From Bacillota bacterium (lineage in GTDB: Bacteria > Bacillota_I > Bacilli_A > RF39 > UBA660): a DNA stretch of 8,307 bases. A program made the position numbers and the translations under genes. Location: contig JAEYYH010000047.1 in the NCBI GenBank assembly GCA_023430885.1, forward strand, positions 1-8,307, written 5' to 3'. A model generated the notes under the pieces. The model saw only the letters and a list, made by a program, of their open reading frames with translations, was not told the DNA's origin and did no database searches. Below are positions 1 to 4,893 of this stretch, one piece after another (position 1 is the first letter of the stretch; every line of letters starts with the position of its first letter).

Positions 1-483
1 ATACTTTACTGCCTGAGACGTACCGGTTGCAAGATAAAAAGCTATCAGGGCGGAGTTGTAACCTTGGAATCTGATGGAAAGCTCAAGGCACTGGATCTGA
101 TAAGGACATCACCATACCCGGGATTTCCCACCGATATGCAGCCACAGATTGTAGCACTTTTGACTAAATGCTCAGGAACCAGTGTTATAGTTGAGACTGT
201 TTTTGAAAACAGATTTCGCTATACAGAGCAACTCCAGAAGCTGGGGGCCGATATAAGCGTACAGGGAAGAACAGCTATAATTAGAGGTGTGGATAAGCTC
301 ACGGGTGCTGTAGTAGAAGCCAGAGACCTGAGAGGCGGAGCTGCGTTGATAATAGCCGGTCTGGCAGCCGAAGGGGAAACTTGTATTTCCGGAGTCGGTT
401 ACATTGACAGAGGCTATGAAAAGGTAGAACAGGTGTTGACTAAAGTGGGTGCAAATATCAGAAGAGTTGATGATAAGCTTTAA
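1..483 (+). CDS. murA: UDP-N-acetylglucosamine 1-carboxyvinyltransferase MurA, C-terminal part
   Basis: MurA transfers enolpyruvate from phosphoenolpyruvate to UDP-GlcNAc, the first committed cytoplasmic step of peptidoglycan synthesis. The reading frame is open from base 1 to a TAA at 481-483, giving 160 residues. This is a little over a third of the roughly 420-residue family length, so the start and the catalytic Cys loop lie upstream of the window. A TTG at 64 is not a real start, because the upstream codons already fit MurA. Visible signatures are the SPYPGFPTDMQ segment, whose Asp matches the catalytic Asp305 of the E. coli enzyme, the DLRGGAALIIAG segment with the Arg matching Arg397, and the closing HIDRGYE-like motif (here YIDRGYEKVE). 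It is the first gene of a wall and division cluster, 64 bases before divIB. Firmicutes often have two MurA paralogues and the fragment does not show which one this is. Confidence 0.96.
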   Translation: MLYCLRRTGCKIKSYQGGVVTLESDGKLKALDLIRTSPYPGFPTDMQPQIVALLTKCSGTSVIVETVFENRFRYTEQLQKLGADISVQGRTAIIRGVDKLTGAVVEARDLRGGAALIIAGLAAEGETCISGVGYIDRGYEKVEQVLTKVGANIRRVDDKL

Positions 484-485
484 GA

Positions 486-514
486 CATAGATTTTTACGC
501 TGTAATAATCTATG
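486..514. repeat. Inverted repeat over the divIB promoter
   Basis: CATAGATT at 486-493 and AATCTATG at 507-514 are perfect 8-base inverted arms separated by 13 bases. The right arm ends on the TG of the extended -10 element and the spacer contains the candidate -35. It could be a repressor or activator operator, or a weak hairpin after murA. There is no T-run after the right arm that would suit a terminator. The function is not known. Confidence 0.5.
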
Positions 515-521
515 CTATAAT
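494..521 (+). promoter_or_regulatory. Candidate σA promoter for divIB
   Basis: A TTTACG -35 (494-499, four of six consensus bases) is followed by a 16-base spacer and TATAAT at 516-521. The -10 is preceded by TG at 513-514, forming an extended -10. A second TGTTATAAT (-10 at 527-532) lies just downstream without a convincing -35. Either would give a very short leader before the divIB ribosome binding site. divIB may therefore be transcribed both by read-through from murA and from here. Confidence 0.5.
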
Positions 522-547
522 TGTGTTATAATCATATTGAGGTACAT

Positions 548-1330
548 ATGAAGAAACGGCGACGCGCGAAAAGAAGATTAATAGTGTTATTGGTTATGGT
601 TGGGTTAGCTGTTATCCTGCTTTTCCTGCTATATGCTCCGATATTTAATATCAAGGCGATTGAAGTTGAAGGTAGTACAAATTATTCAACTGAGATAATA
701 ACCCAAGCCTCGGGGATAAAAATAGGAGAGAACGGCTTTAGATTAATTCGCTTGAAACCAGAAGCTATTTTGGAGCTCAGATTGCTTGACAGTGAGGAAA
801 GAATAAGCCGTTTGCCTTATGTCAAAACATGTACTGTAAAGCTTAAATTTCCTGACAGGGTTACAGTTAATATAACTGAGAGAGAACCGGCGGCATATCT
901 GGTTTACTTTGATAATTATCTTGTTGTTGATGACCAGGGTTTCGTGTTGGAGGTCCAAAACGAAAAGCCGGGGGGATTACTAAAGGAAATTAAAGGGATT
1001 AATTTCACTAAATATTCAATTGGGGGTCAATTGGAAGCATCGGACATCTCATTGATAAGGACCGGCGTTACTATAATAAACACCATAAAAACCTCGGATG
1101 AGTTAACCAACCTAAAGCTTTTTGACATATTGGACTGGGTTGATATGGTTAATAGCAGCAGTGCCATGATGTCCCTGGATAAAAGAGTAATTGTCCGTTT
1201 TGACCCTCAGGACGAGCTTCAGTATACCATCGATTTTACTAAAGAAATATTTTTTAAGAAAATCAGTTCAAAGGAAACAGGTCGGCTTGAATTCTCGGCA
1301 GGTCAAAACCCGAGCTTCATACCCGATTAA
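548..1330 (+). CDS. divIB: Cell division protein DivIB/FtsQ
   Basis: This is a bitopic membrane protein of the divisome that works with FtsL/DivIC to control septal wall synthesis. The chosen ATG gives 260 residues, a usual length. GAGGT at 539-543 lies 4 bases before it, which is short spacing. A TTG at 521 would add nine residues ahead of the basic start, but it overlaps the promoter and has no ribosome binding site. Residues 2-10 are strongly basic (KKRRRAKRR) and cytoplasmic. Residues 11-30 form one membrane helix. A FtsQ-type POTRA domain begins near residue 33 (FNIKAIEVEGS) and is followed by the β domain, with the family's KLKFPDRVTVNITEREP signature near residues 98-114. The C-terminal part is less conserved. 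The gene lies between murA and sbp, 24 bases before sbp, so co-transcription with sbp is likely. Confidence 0.94.
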   Translation: MKKRRRAKRRLIVLLVMVGLAVILLFLLYAPIFNIKAIEVEGSTNYSTEIITQASGIKIGENGFRLIRLKPEAILELRLLDSEERISRLPYVKTCTVKLKFPDRVTVNITEREPAAYLVYFDNYLVVDDQGFVLEVQNEKPGGLLKEIKGINFTKYSIGGQLEASDISLIRTGVTIINTIKTSDELTNLKLFDILDWVDMVNSSSAMMSLDKRVIVRFDPQDELQYTIDFTKEIFFKKISSKETGRLEFSAGQNPSFIPD

Positions 1331-1342
1331 AATACAGAGATT

Positions 1343-1347
1343 AGGAG
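1343..1347 (+). promoter_or_regulatory. Ribosome binding site of sbp
   Basis: AGGAG stands 7 bases before the ATG at 1355, in the short gap after divIB. It fixes the start of the small membrane protein. Confidence 0.8.
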
Positions 1348-1354
1348 TGGTCCC

Positions 1355-1699
1355 ATGATAGCTATACTTGGACTTATCGTCGGATTATTGATTGGCATTT
1401 TTATTCCATATCATATCCCTCAGGAGTATTCAAATTATGCTGCTGTTGCAATTCTGGCGGCTCTGGATTCAATTCTGGGAGGTTATTCAGCGTCACTGGA
1501 CGGAAAATTTGATATTAGAATCTTTTTATCAGGTTTCTTTGCCAATTCATTTATGGCGGCTTTGCTGGCATATATCGGTGATAAATTAGGCATACAGATT
1601 CATCTTGCCGCCATATTTGCATTTGGTAACAGGATTTTCTTAAACTTTGGTCACATTAGAAGAAAACTCATAAAAGTAAATGATATCAATAGGCAATGA
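1355..1699 (+). CDS. sbp: Small basic membrane protein Sbp (DUF1290 family)
   Basis: This 114-residue protein matches the small basic protein family (DUF1290), which sits next to division genes in many Firmicutes. Its biochemical role is not established. Three or four hydrophobic segments are visible: residues 2-20, about 27-45, about 57-75 and about 84-98. The conserved middle includes AALDSILGGYSASL and a FGNRIFLNFGHIRRKLI stretch near the end, with basic residues at the C terminus. The start has a good AGGAG at 7 bases. The gene follows divIB by 24 bases and precedes ftsZ by 333 bases. In B. subtilis ftsA lies between sbp and ftsZ, but here there is no ORF in that space. The stop codon sits in the loop of a strong predicted hairpin (1683-1717). 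Confidence 0.93.
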   Translation: MIAILGLIVGLLIGIFIPYHIPQEYSNYAAVAILAALDSILGGYSASLDGKFDIRIFLSGFFANSFMAALLAYIGDKLGIQIHLAAIFAFGNRIFLNFGHIRRKLIKVNDINRQ

Positions 1700-1717
1700 A
1701 ATTGCCCGCATTGATAT
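1683..1717 (+). other. Stem-loop across the sbp stop codon
   Basis: ATATCAAT (1683-1690) pairs with ATTGATAT (1710-1717), and GGCAAT (1692-1697) pairs with ATTGCC (1701-1706) around a GAA loop. Unpaired A1691 faces three bases on the other side. That makes 14 base pairs in a bulged hairpin. The sbp stop codon covers the end of the inner stem and the loop. No T-run follows, so it is not a classical intrinsic terminator. It may instead be an mRNA 3' end stabiliser or a processing site. Confidence 0.55.
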
Positions 1718-1745
1718 TGCCCGCAATGATATTGCATCCCACAAT
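1701..1745. repeat. 15-base tandem repeat after sbp
   Basis: Two near-identical 15-base units, ATTGCCCGCATTGAT (1701-1715) and ATTGCCCGCAATGAT (1716-1730), differ at one base. A degenerate third unit at 1731-1745 keeps ATTGC at its start and AAT at its end. The first unit also forms the right arm of the hairpin at 1683-1717, and the second unit contains the palindrome ATTGC-CC-GCAAT. Confidence 0.7.
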
Positions 1746-1790
1746 AATATTACCTGAGATGGAATTGTCGTCAGTTTCATTGTTTGTTAT

Positions 1791-1820
1791 TTGATTACGA
1801 CACAATATATACGGTAAAAT
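1791..1820 (+). promoter_or_regulatory. Candidate distal σA promoter of ftsZ
   Basis: TTGATT at 1791-1796 (four of six consensus bases) and TAAAAT at 1815-1820 (five of six) are separated by 18 bases. It would give a leader of about 200 bases before ftsZ. This is assigned from sequence match only. Confidence 0.4.
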
Positions 1821-1884
1821 GTCATAATTTATTAAAATGACCTCAATATGTTGAGCCGGAAATGTGTTGTTTTTAATAAAATTA

Positions 1885-1912
1885 TTGCTTTTATATGTGT
1901 TTGTTATATAAT
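1885..1912 (+). promoter_or_regulatory. Candidate proximal promoter of ftsZ
   Basis: TTGCTT at 1885-1890 and a perfect TATAAT at 1907-1912 are 16 bases apart. Another TATAAT at 1916-1921 lacks a good -35. Because the area is very AT-rich, -10-like words arise easily. The phased ACAACT repeats would fall in the transcribed leader just downstream. Confidence 0.4.
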
Positions 1913-1942
1913 AATTATAATAATAATTTATTTGAGATGTTT

Positions 1943-1997
1943 ACAACTATAGTTGCATACAACTGAAGCTTGATACAACTATGGATATAACGTTGTA
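1943..1997. repeat. 16-base-phased ACAACT repeats upstream of ftsZ
   Basis: ACAACT occurs at 1943-1948, 1959-1964 and 1975-1980, an exact 16-base period. The first copy is part of the perfect 12-base palindrome CAACTATAGTTG (1944-1955). The third copy, as TACAAC (1974-1979), is matched by the inverted GTTGTA at 1992-1997. The cluster ends 35 bases before the ftsZ start. It looks like a protein-binding array or a leader RNA structure. The binder is unknown. Confidence 0.6.
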
Positions 1998-2017
1998 TGA
2001 TACACGAGATGACTCAT

Positions 2018-2024
2018 AAGGAGG
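2018..2024 (+). promoter_or_regulatory. Ribosome binding site that sets the ftsZ start
   Basis: AAGGAGG is a near-perfect Shine-Dalgarno sequence 8 bases before the GTG at 2033. In-frame ATGs at 1997 and 2009 lie upstream of this site, so they would place it inside the coding region. They are rejected as starts. Confidence 0.9.
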
Positions 2025-2032
2025 ATACAAAA

Positions 2033-3127
2033 GTGTTAGAATTTGACATTGATATGGATAGCTTTGCACGCCTTAAAGTCGTTGGAGTAGGCGGAGGCGG
2101 AAATAACGCCGTAAACCGTATGATAGCGGCTGGGCTTCGCGGAGTAGAGTTCATTTCTGTTAATACTGATAAACAAGCCTTATTCCTTTCTCAAGCGACT
2201 ACAAAAATCCAAATAGGCGATAAGCTTACCAAAGGTCTCGGTGCGGGAGCAAATCCCGAAATTGGTGAAAAAGCAGCCAATGAAAGTCGCGATGAAATTG
2301 CTATGGCTATAAAAGATGCCGATATGGTTTTTGTTACAGCAGGTATGGGTGGCGGAACAGGAACCGGTGCAGCGCCTGTTATAGCACAGATAGCCAAAGA
2401 AATGGGTATCCTCACTGTGGGGGTAGTTACAAAGCCTTTCTTGTTTGAGGGTAAAAAGCGTATGATGCAGGCAGAAGCAGGTGTGGAAGCCTTAAAGAAT
2501 GTAGTTGATACCCTTGTTACCATTCCCAATGACAGATTATTACAGATTGCTGATAAAAAAATGCCGCTGGTAAAAGCCTTCAACCTTGCAGATGATGTTT
2601 TAAAGCAAGGTGTACAGGGTATTTCAGATTTAATTGCCGTTCCAGGCTTAATTAATCTGGACTTTGCCGATGTTAAAACAATTATGCTGGATACCGGAAT
2701 TGCCCACATGGGTATCGGTCGTGGAACCGGTGAGAATAAGGCTGAGGAAGCCGCAAAGCAGGCTATTGCCAGCCCATTGCTCGAAACATCTATTGAAGGA
2801 GCCAGAGGTGTGCTTCTTAATATAACCGGCGGAGCAGATTTGGGATTACAGGAAGTCAATATGGCAGCAGAGCTTATTCAGGCCTCAGCAGACCCGGAAG
2901 CAAATATTATCTTTGGTGCTGTTATCGATGACAATCTCAAGGATGAGCTGATTATTACTGTTATCGCAACCGGATTCAATAAAGCAGACATTAAGCGCCC
3001 CGGCCACTTAATTGGCTATGATACCAAGAAGCAAGCAGAACCGGTTCAAAAGAATCCTATTATAATCGACGAGGATGTTGACGGTCCGGAGATCCCTACC
3101 TTCTTGAAACGTAAGGGATTCAGATAA
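2033..3127 (+). CDS. ftsZ: Cell division GTPase FtsZ
   Basis: FtsZ is the tubulin-like GTPase that polymerises at mid-cell into the Z ring and recruits the divisome. The GTG start gives 364 residues beginning MLEFDIDMD, matching the usual Gram-positive FtsZ start, and is backed by AAGGAGG at 8 bases. The nucleotide-binding motif GGGGNN is at residues 20-25 and the tubulin signature GGGTGTG at 106-112. The synergy (T7) loop with NLDFAD, including the catalytic Asp, is near 208-213. After a short linker of about 30 residues the protein ends in EIPTFLKRKGFR, the conserved tail that binds FtsA, SepF and other partners. No motif is missing. The gene is preceded by a long regulatory gap and followed after 45 bases by a terminator, so it ends the division cluster. 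Confidence 0.99.
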   Translation: MLEFDIDMDSFARLKVVGVGGGGNNAVNRMIAAGLRGVEFISVNTDKQALFLSQATTKIQIGDKLTKGLGAGANPEIGEKAANESRDEIAMAIKDADMVFVTAGMGGGTGTGAAPVIAQIAKEMGILTVGVVTKPFLFEGKKRMMQAEAGVEALKNVVDTLVTIPNDRLLQIADKKMPLVKAFNLADDVLKQGVQGISDLIAVPGLINLDFADVKTIMLDTGIAHMGIGRGTGENKAEEAAKQAIASPLLETSIEGARGVLLNITGGADLGLQEVNMAAELIQASADPEANIIFGAVIDDNLKDELIITVIATGFNKADIKRPGHLIGYDTKKQAEPVQKNPIIIDEDVDGPEIPTFLKRKGFR

Positions 3128-3172
3128 TACATAGTTATAAGAGTTTAATTAGTTTGTGAGAATCTTCCCATT

Positions 3173-3207
3173 GGGACATTCCAAAATACGGATTGTCCCT
3201 TATTTTT
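3173..3207 (+). terminator. Intrinsic terminator after ftsZ
   Basis: GGGACA (3173-3178) pairs with TGTCCC (3194-3199). An inner TCC/GGA stem follows a T·T mismatch, with a 7-base loop. TTATTTTT follows directly. It separates the division cluster from the tRNA gene. Confidence 0.85.
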
Positions 3208-3217
3208 ATCCTTGATC

Positions 3218-3261
3218 TAGTATGGTCGGATTGAACTGTCCTGCGAGACAGGACCGTACTA
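3218..3261. repeat. Nested inverted-repeat element between ftsZ and tRNA-Thr
   Basis: TAGTATGGTC (3218-3227) pairs with GACCGTACTA (3252-3261) over 10 positions, one of them a G·T pair. Inside lies a second hairpin, GTCCTG (3238-3243) with CAGGAC (3249-3254), around the loop CGAGA. The two right arms overlap by three bases, so the hairpins either compete or share a trimmed stem with a 12-base bulge. There is no T-run. The element ends 6 bases before the -35 of the tRNA promoter. Its role is unknown. Confidence 0.6.
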
Positions 3262-3267
3262 TACAGC

Positions 3268-3296
3268 TTGACATGCTAATTCCATGATTGTAAAAT
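3268..3296 (+). promoter_or_regulatory. Strong σA promoter of tRNA-Thr
   Basis: A perfect TTGACA (3268-3273), a 17-base spacer and TAAAAT (3291-3296) form the best promoter match in the window. Transcription would start near 3303, leaving only a few bases of leader before the mature tRNA at 3307. Confidence 0.88.
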
Positions 3297-3306
3297 AATA
3301 AGGCAT

Positions 3307-3382
3307 GCTGGTGTAGCACAGTCGGTAGTGCAGCTGATTCGTAATCAGCAGGTCGTGCGTTCAAGTCGCATCACCAGCTCCA
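3307..3382 (+). tRNA. tRNA-Thr, anticodon CGU
   Basis: All arms of the cloverleaf fold. The acceptor stem GCTGGTG (3307-3313) pairs with CACCAGC (3372-3378). The D stem GCAC/GTGC has an 8-base loop. The anticodon stem GCTGA/TCAGC carries the loop TTCGTAA with anticodon CGT at 3340-3342. The T stem GTGCG/CGCAT has loop TTCAAGT. The discriminator base is T3379 and CCA (3380-3382) is encoded. It reads the ACG threonine codon. The gene stands alone between its own promoter and terminator. Confidence 0.97.
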
Positions 3383-3386
3383 AATT

Positions 3387-3416
3387 ACCGTGTAGTTAAA
3401 AACTGTACGGTTTTTT
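3387..3416 (+). terminator. Intrinsic terminator after tRNA-Thr
   Basis: ACCGTGTAGTT (3387-3397) pairs with AACTGTACGGT (3401-3411) over 11 positions, including two G·T pairs, around the loop AAA. A run of six T at 3411-3416 follows. It makes the tRNA gene a single-gene transcript. Confidence 0.92.
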
Positions 3417-3439
3417 CTATTTCAAATTTCTACTTATTG

Positions 3440-3468
3440 TTTCAATAAAATAGCAATTATGATACAAT
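3440..3468 (+). promoter_or_regulatory. Candidate promoter of the BTAD regulator gene
   Basis: TACAAT at 3463-3468 is preceded by TGA, an extended -10. A weak -35 (TTTCAA, 3440-3445) stands 17 bases upstream. The start of transcription would lie near 3475, about 60 bases before the gene. Confidence 0.5.
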
Positions 3469-3520
3469 ATGAATTACCAAAAAACTACTATTATATTATT
3501 ATTTATGGCGCAGAGAGTGT

Positions 3521-3530
3521 GAAGGAAGGA
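3521..3530 (+). promoter_or_regulatory. Ribosome binding site of the BTAD regulator
   Basis: GAAGGAAGGA ends 7 bases before the ATG at 3538. The in-frame ATG at 3505 meets a TGA after five codons, so 3538 is the start. Confidence 0.8.
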
Positions 3531-3537
3531 TTCGATT

Positions 3538-4713
3538 ATGCTTGCTGTTTATACATTAGGACGGTTTGATGTAATTAAGGATGGCAGTTCGCTTGTTATG
3601 AATTCTGCTGGATCAAAAAAGATTTTGGAGCTTTTTAAGTTCATGCTCACACATAAGGACAGATCTTTTACACCCGAATCTCTTATGAATAACCTCTGGG
3701 TTTCGGAGGAATATAGCGACCCCCGCAGCACCCTACGCAAACAGATGCACCGCTTACGACAAGCTATGGGAGAGGACGCCGCTGATGAGGTCAATAATAC
3801 CATTCTGTTTATCAACGGTTACTACAGGTGGAATGACCAGATAAGCATTGAAGTAGATGCTGAGATGTTTGAGAAATATGTAAAAAACGGGGATGCCCAG
3901 AAGGAAAAGTCACCGGATGCAGCGTTGGAGAATTATAATAAAGCTATTGATTTATACGTTGGAGACTATTTGACCGAGTGTACCAATCAGTATTGGGTCT
4001 ACTCAGCAAGAAACCATTACAGGCGGTTGTACCTGAAAACTGTAATGAATACTATAGAGCTGCTCAAAGCCAGGGAAGCCTACGATGAAATAATGTACAT
4101 ATGCCAGAAAGCAATAAAAATAGATGTTTACGAGGAAGTATTCCACATCAATCTTCTTGAGGCATTCATGATGAACGGTGAGTTTCGCCAGGCATTTGAG
4201 CATTACGATTATATAACCGGATTTTACGAACGGGAAATGGGAGTCAAGCCTTCAGAAGAGATGAGAGCTATCTATAAAAGGCTTCTGGCTTCCCAGAACA
4301 GAACAAATGTTGAATGCAATTTCAATGATGTGCTTGGAAAAGTTGTTTGCTATGAAAGAGCCTTTTATTGTGAGCCGGAGGTATTCAAGTCCATTTATGA
4401 GATGGAGAGAAGAACAAGTCAGCGGCAAAAAATTTGCTCCAGTATTGGGGTTATACATGTAAATCCCATACAAGGCTATACATACTCACAAAACGAAATG
4501 CGTATGAACAAGATAAAGCAGCTATTGCTTCAACAGCTGCGAAAAGGTGATACAATAACCTGCTGGAACTATTGGCAGTTTGCTGTGCTTCTTCCGAGTG
4601 CGTGTGGGGAAATTGCCGAGAAGGTCCTCAAAAGGATTTTAGATCCGGAGGATGTAAAAATTCTCGTTAGCCAGGTTGACGAAGTACAATCATTAAAAAA
4701 CATAATTAGCTGA
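3538..4713 (+). CDS. SARP/BTAD-type transcriptional regulator with degenerate GGDEF-like C-terminal domain
   Basis: This is a 391-residue cytoplasmic protein. Residues 1-97 fit an OmpR-like winged helix of the SARP type: it opens with YTLGRFDV, has the recognition-helix region DPRSTLRKQMHRLRQAMGE at 61-79, and ends in a β-hairpin ending GYYRW. Residues about 103-253 are a bacterial transcriptional activator domain, TPR-like and all helical, closing with the typical GVKPSEEMRAIYKRLL. Residues about 265-385 resemble a GGDEF fold: RKGD at 335-338, five residues, then NYWQF (344-348) where GGDEF would stand, then AVLLP. The catalytic signature is lost, so diguanylate cyclase activity is unlikely. 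The domain may sense a ligand, possibly c-di-GMP, or only mediate contacts. The gene has its own promoter and terminator and precedes a surface protein gene on the same strand, its most likely target. The first two domains are confident; the third is inference from pattern. Confidence 0.88.
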   Translation: MLAVYTLGRFDVIKDGSSLVMNSAGSKKILELFKFMLTHKDRSFTPESLMNNLWVSEEYSDPRSTLRKQMHRLRQAMGEDAADEVNNTILFINGYYRWNDQISIEVDAEMFEKYVKNGDAQKEKSPDAALENYNKAIDLYVGDYLTECTNQYWVYSARNHYRRLYLKTVMNTIELLKAREAYDEIMYICQKAIKIDVYEEVFHINLLEAFMMNGEFRQAFEHYDYITGFYEREMGVKPSEEMRAIYKRLLASQNRTNVECNFNDVLGKVVCYERAFYCEPEVFKSIYEMERRTSQRQKICSSIGVIHVNPIQGYTYSQNEMRMNKIKQLLLQQLRKGDTITCWNYWQFAVLLPSACGEIAEKVLKRILDPEDVKILVSQVDEVQSLKNIIS

Positions 4714-4737
4714 TATTAATAATTCTTATATTTTTAG

Positions 4738-4763
4738 AAAGTGCTGGCAGGCACTTTTTTTTT
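4738..4763 (+). terminator. Intrinsic terminator after the BTAD regulator
   Basis: AAAGTGC (4738-4744) pairs with GCACTTT (4751-4757) around a 6-base loop, followed by an unbroken T-run to 4763. It ends the regulator transcript, so the adhesin gene needs its own promoter. Confidence 0.92.
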
Positions 4764-4767
4764 GTCA

Positions 4768-4785
4768 CGGAAACGGAACGGAAAT
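4768..4785 (+). promoter_or_regulatory. Candidate SARP-type operator: two heptamers with 11-base period
   Basis: CGGAAAC (4768-4774), four bases, then CGGAAAT (4779-4785) form a direct repeat with six of seven bases equal. The 7+4 layout is the geometry known for SARP/BTAD activators. Taking the -10 at 4813-4818, it spans about -57 to -40, next to where a -35 should be. That it binds the neighbouring regulator is inference. Confidence 0.4.
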
Positions 4786-4812
4786 TTACGCGCAGATGTC
4801 ACAGCGGATTAA

Positions 4813-4843
4813 TATAATTTCCTTAAGTAAAGCAATATATAAT
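4813..4843 (+). promoter_or_regulatory. Candidate -10 elements of the adhesin gene
   Basis: Perfect TATAAT words lie at 4813-4818 and 4838-4843. Neither has a good -35 at 16-18 bases. This pattern would suit activator-dependent transcription. No riboswitch fold was recognised in the leader. Confidence 0.35.
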
Positions 4844-4893
4844 GATAAACGATTGTAAAATTTGATAAAACTTGTAAAGGAGAAAGAGTAATA

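Larger units (their letters stand above)
1700..2032 (+). other. Long intergenic region between sbp and ftsZ
   Basis: No gene is visible in these 333 bases on either strand, and in particular no ftsA. The region holds the 15-base repeat (1701-1745), two candidate promoters (1791-1820 and 1885-1912), a very AT-rich run (about 1861-1935), the 16-base-phased ACAACT repeats (1943-1980), and the ftsZ ribosome binding site. Confidence 0.8.

Noticed and set aside
1764..1772. Spo0A box-like ATTGTCGTC upstream of ftsZ.
   Set aside because: It matches only part of the known Spo0A consensus and stands alone, so it cannot be told from chance.
1997..2032. Upstream in-frame ATG starts for ftsZ at 1997 and 2009.
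   Set aside because: They would put the AAGGAGG site inside the gene. The GTG at 2033 gives the usual FtsZ N terminus.
2191..2859. A 222-codon open frame on the - strand inside ftsZ.
   Set aside because: It is fully antisense to a perfectly conserved ftsZ, its translation is a low-complexity mix of Ser, Pro, Ala and Ile, and it has no visible domain or start signal. It is a shadow of ftsZ codon use.
4853..4879. Three TTG-AAA-like words (TTGTAAA, TTGATAAA, TTGTAAA) about 9-10 bases apart before the adhesin ribosome binding site.
   Set aside because: The spacing is uneven and the words are simple in AT-rich DNA, so there is no firm support for an operator.
4764..4893. Possible c-di-GMP riboswitch in the adhesin leader, as known for some clostridial adhesins.
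   Set aside because: The leader is only about 130 bases and the conserved GEMM-type core and helices could not be found by eye.
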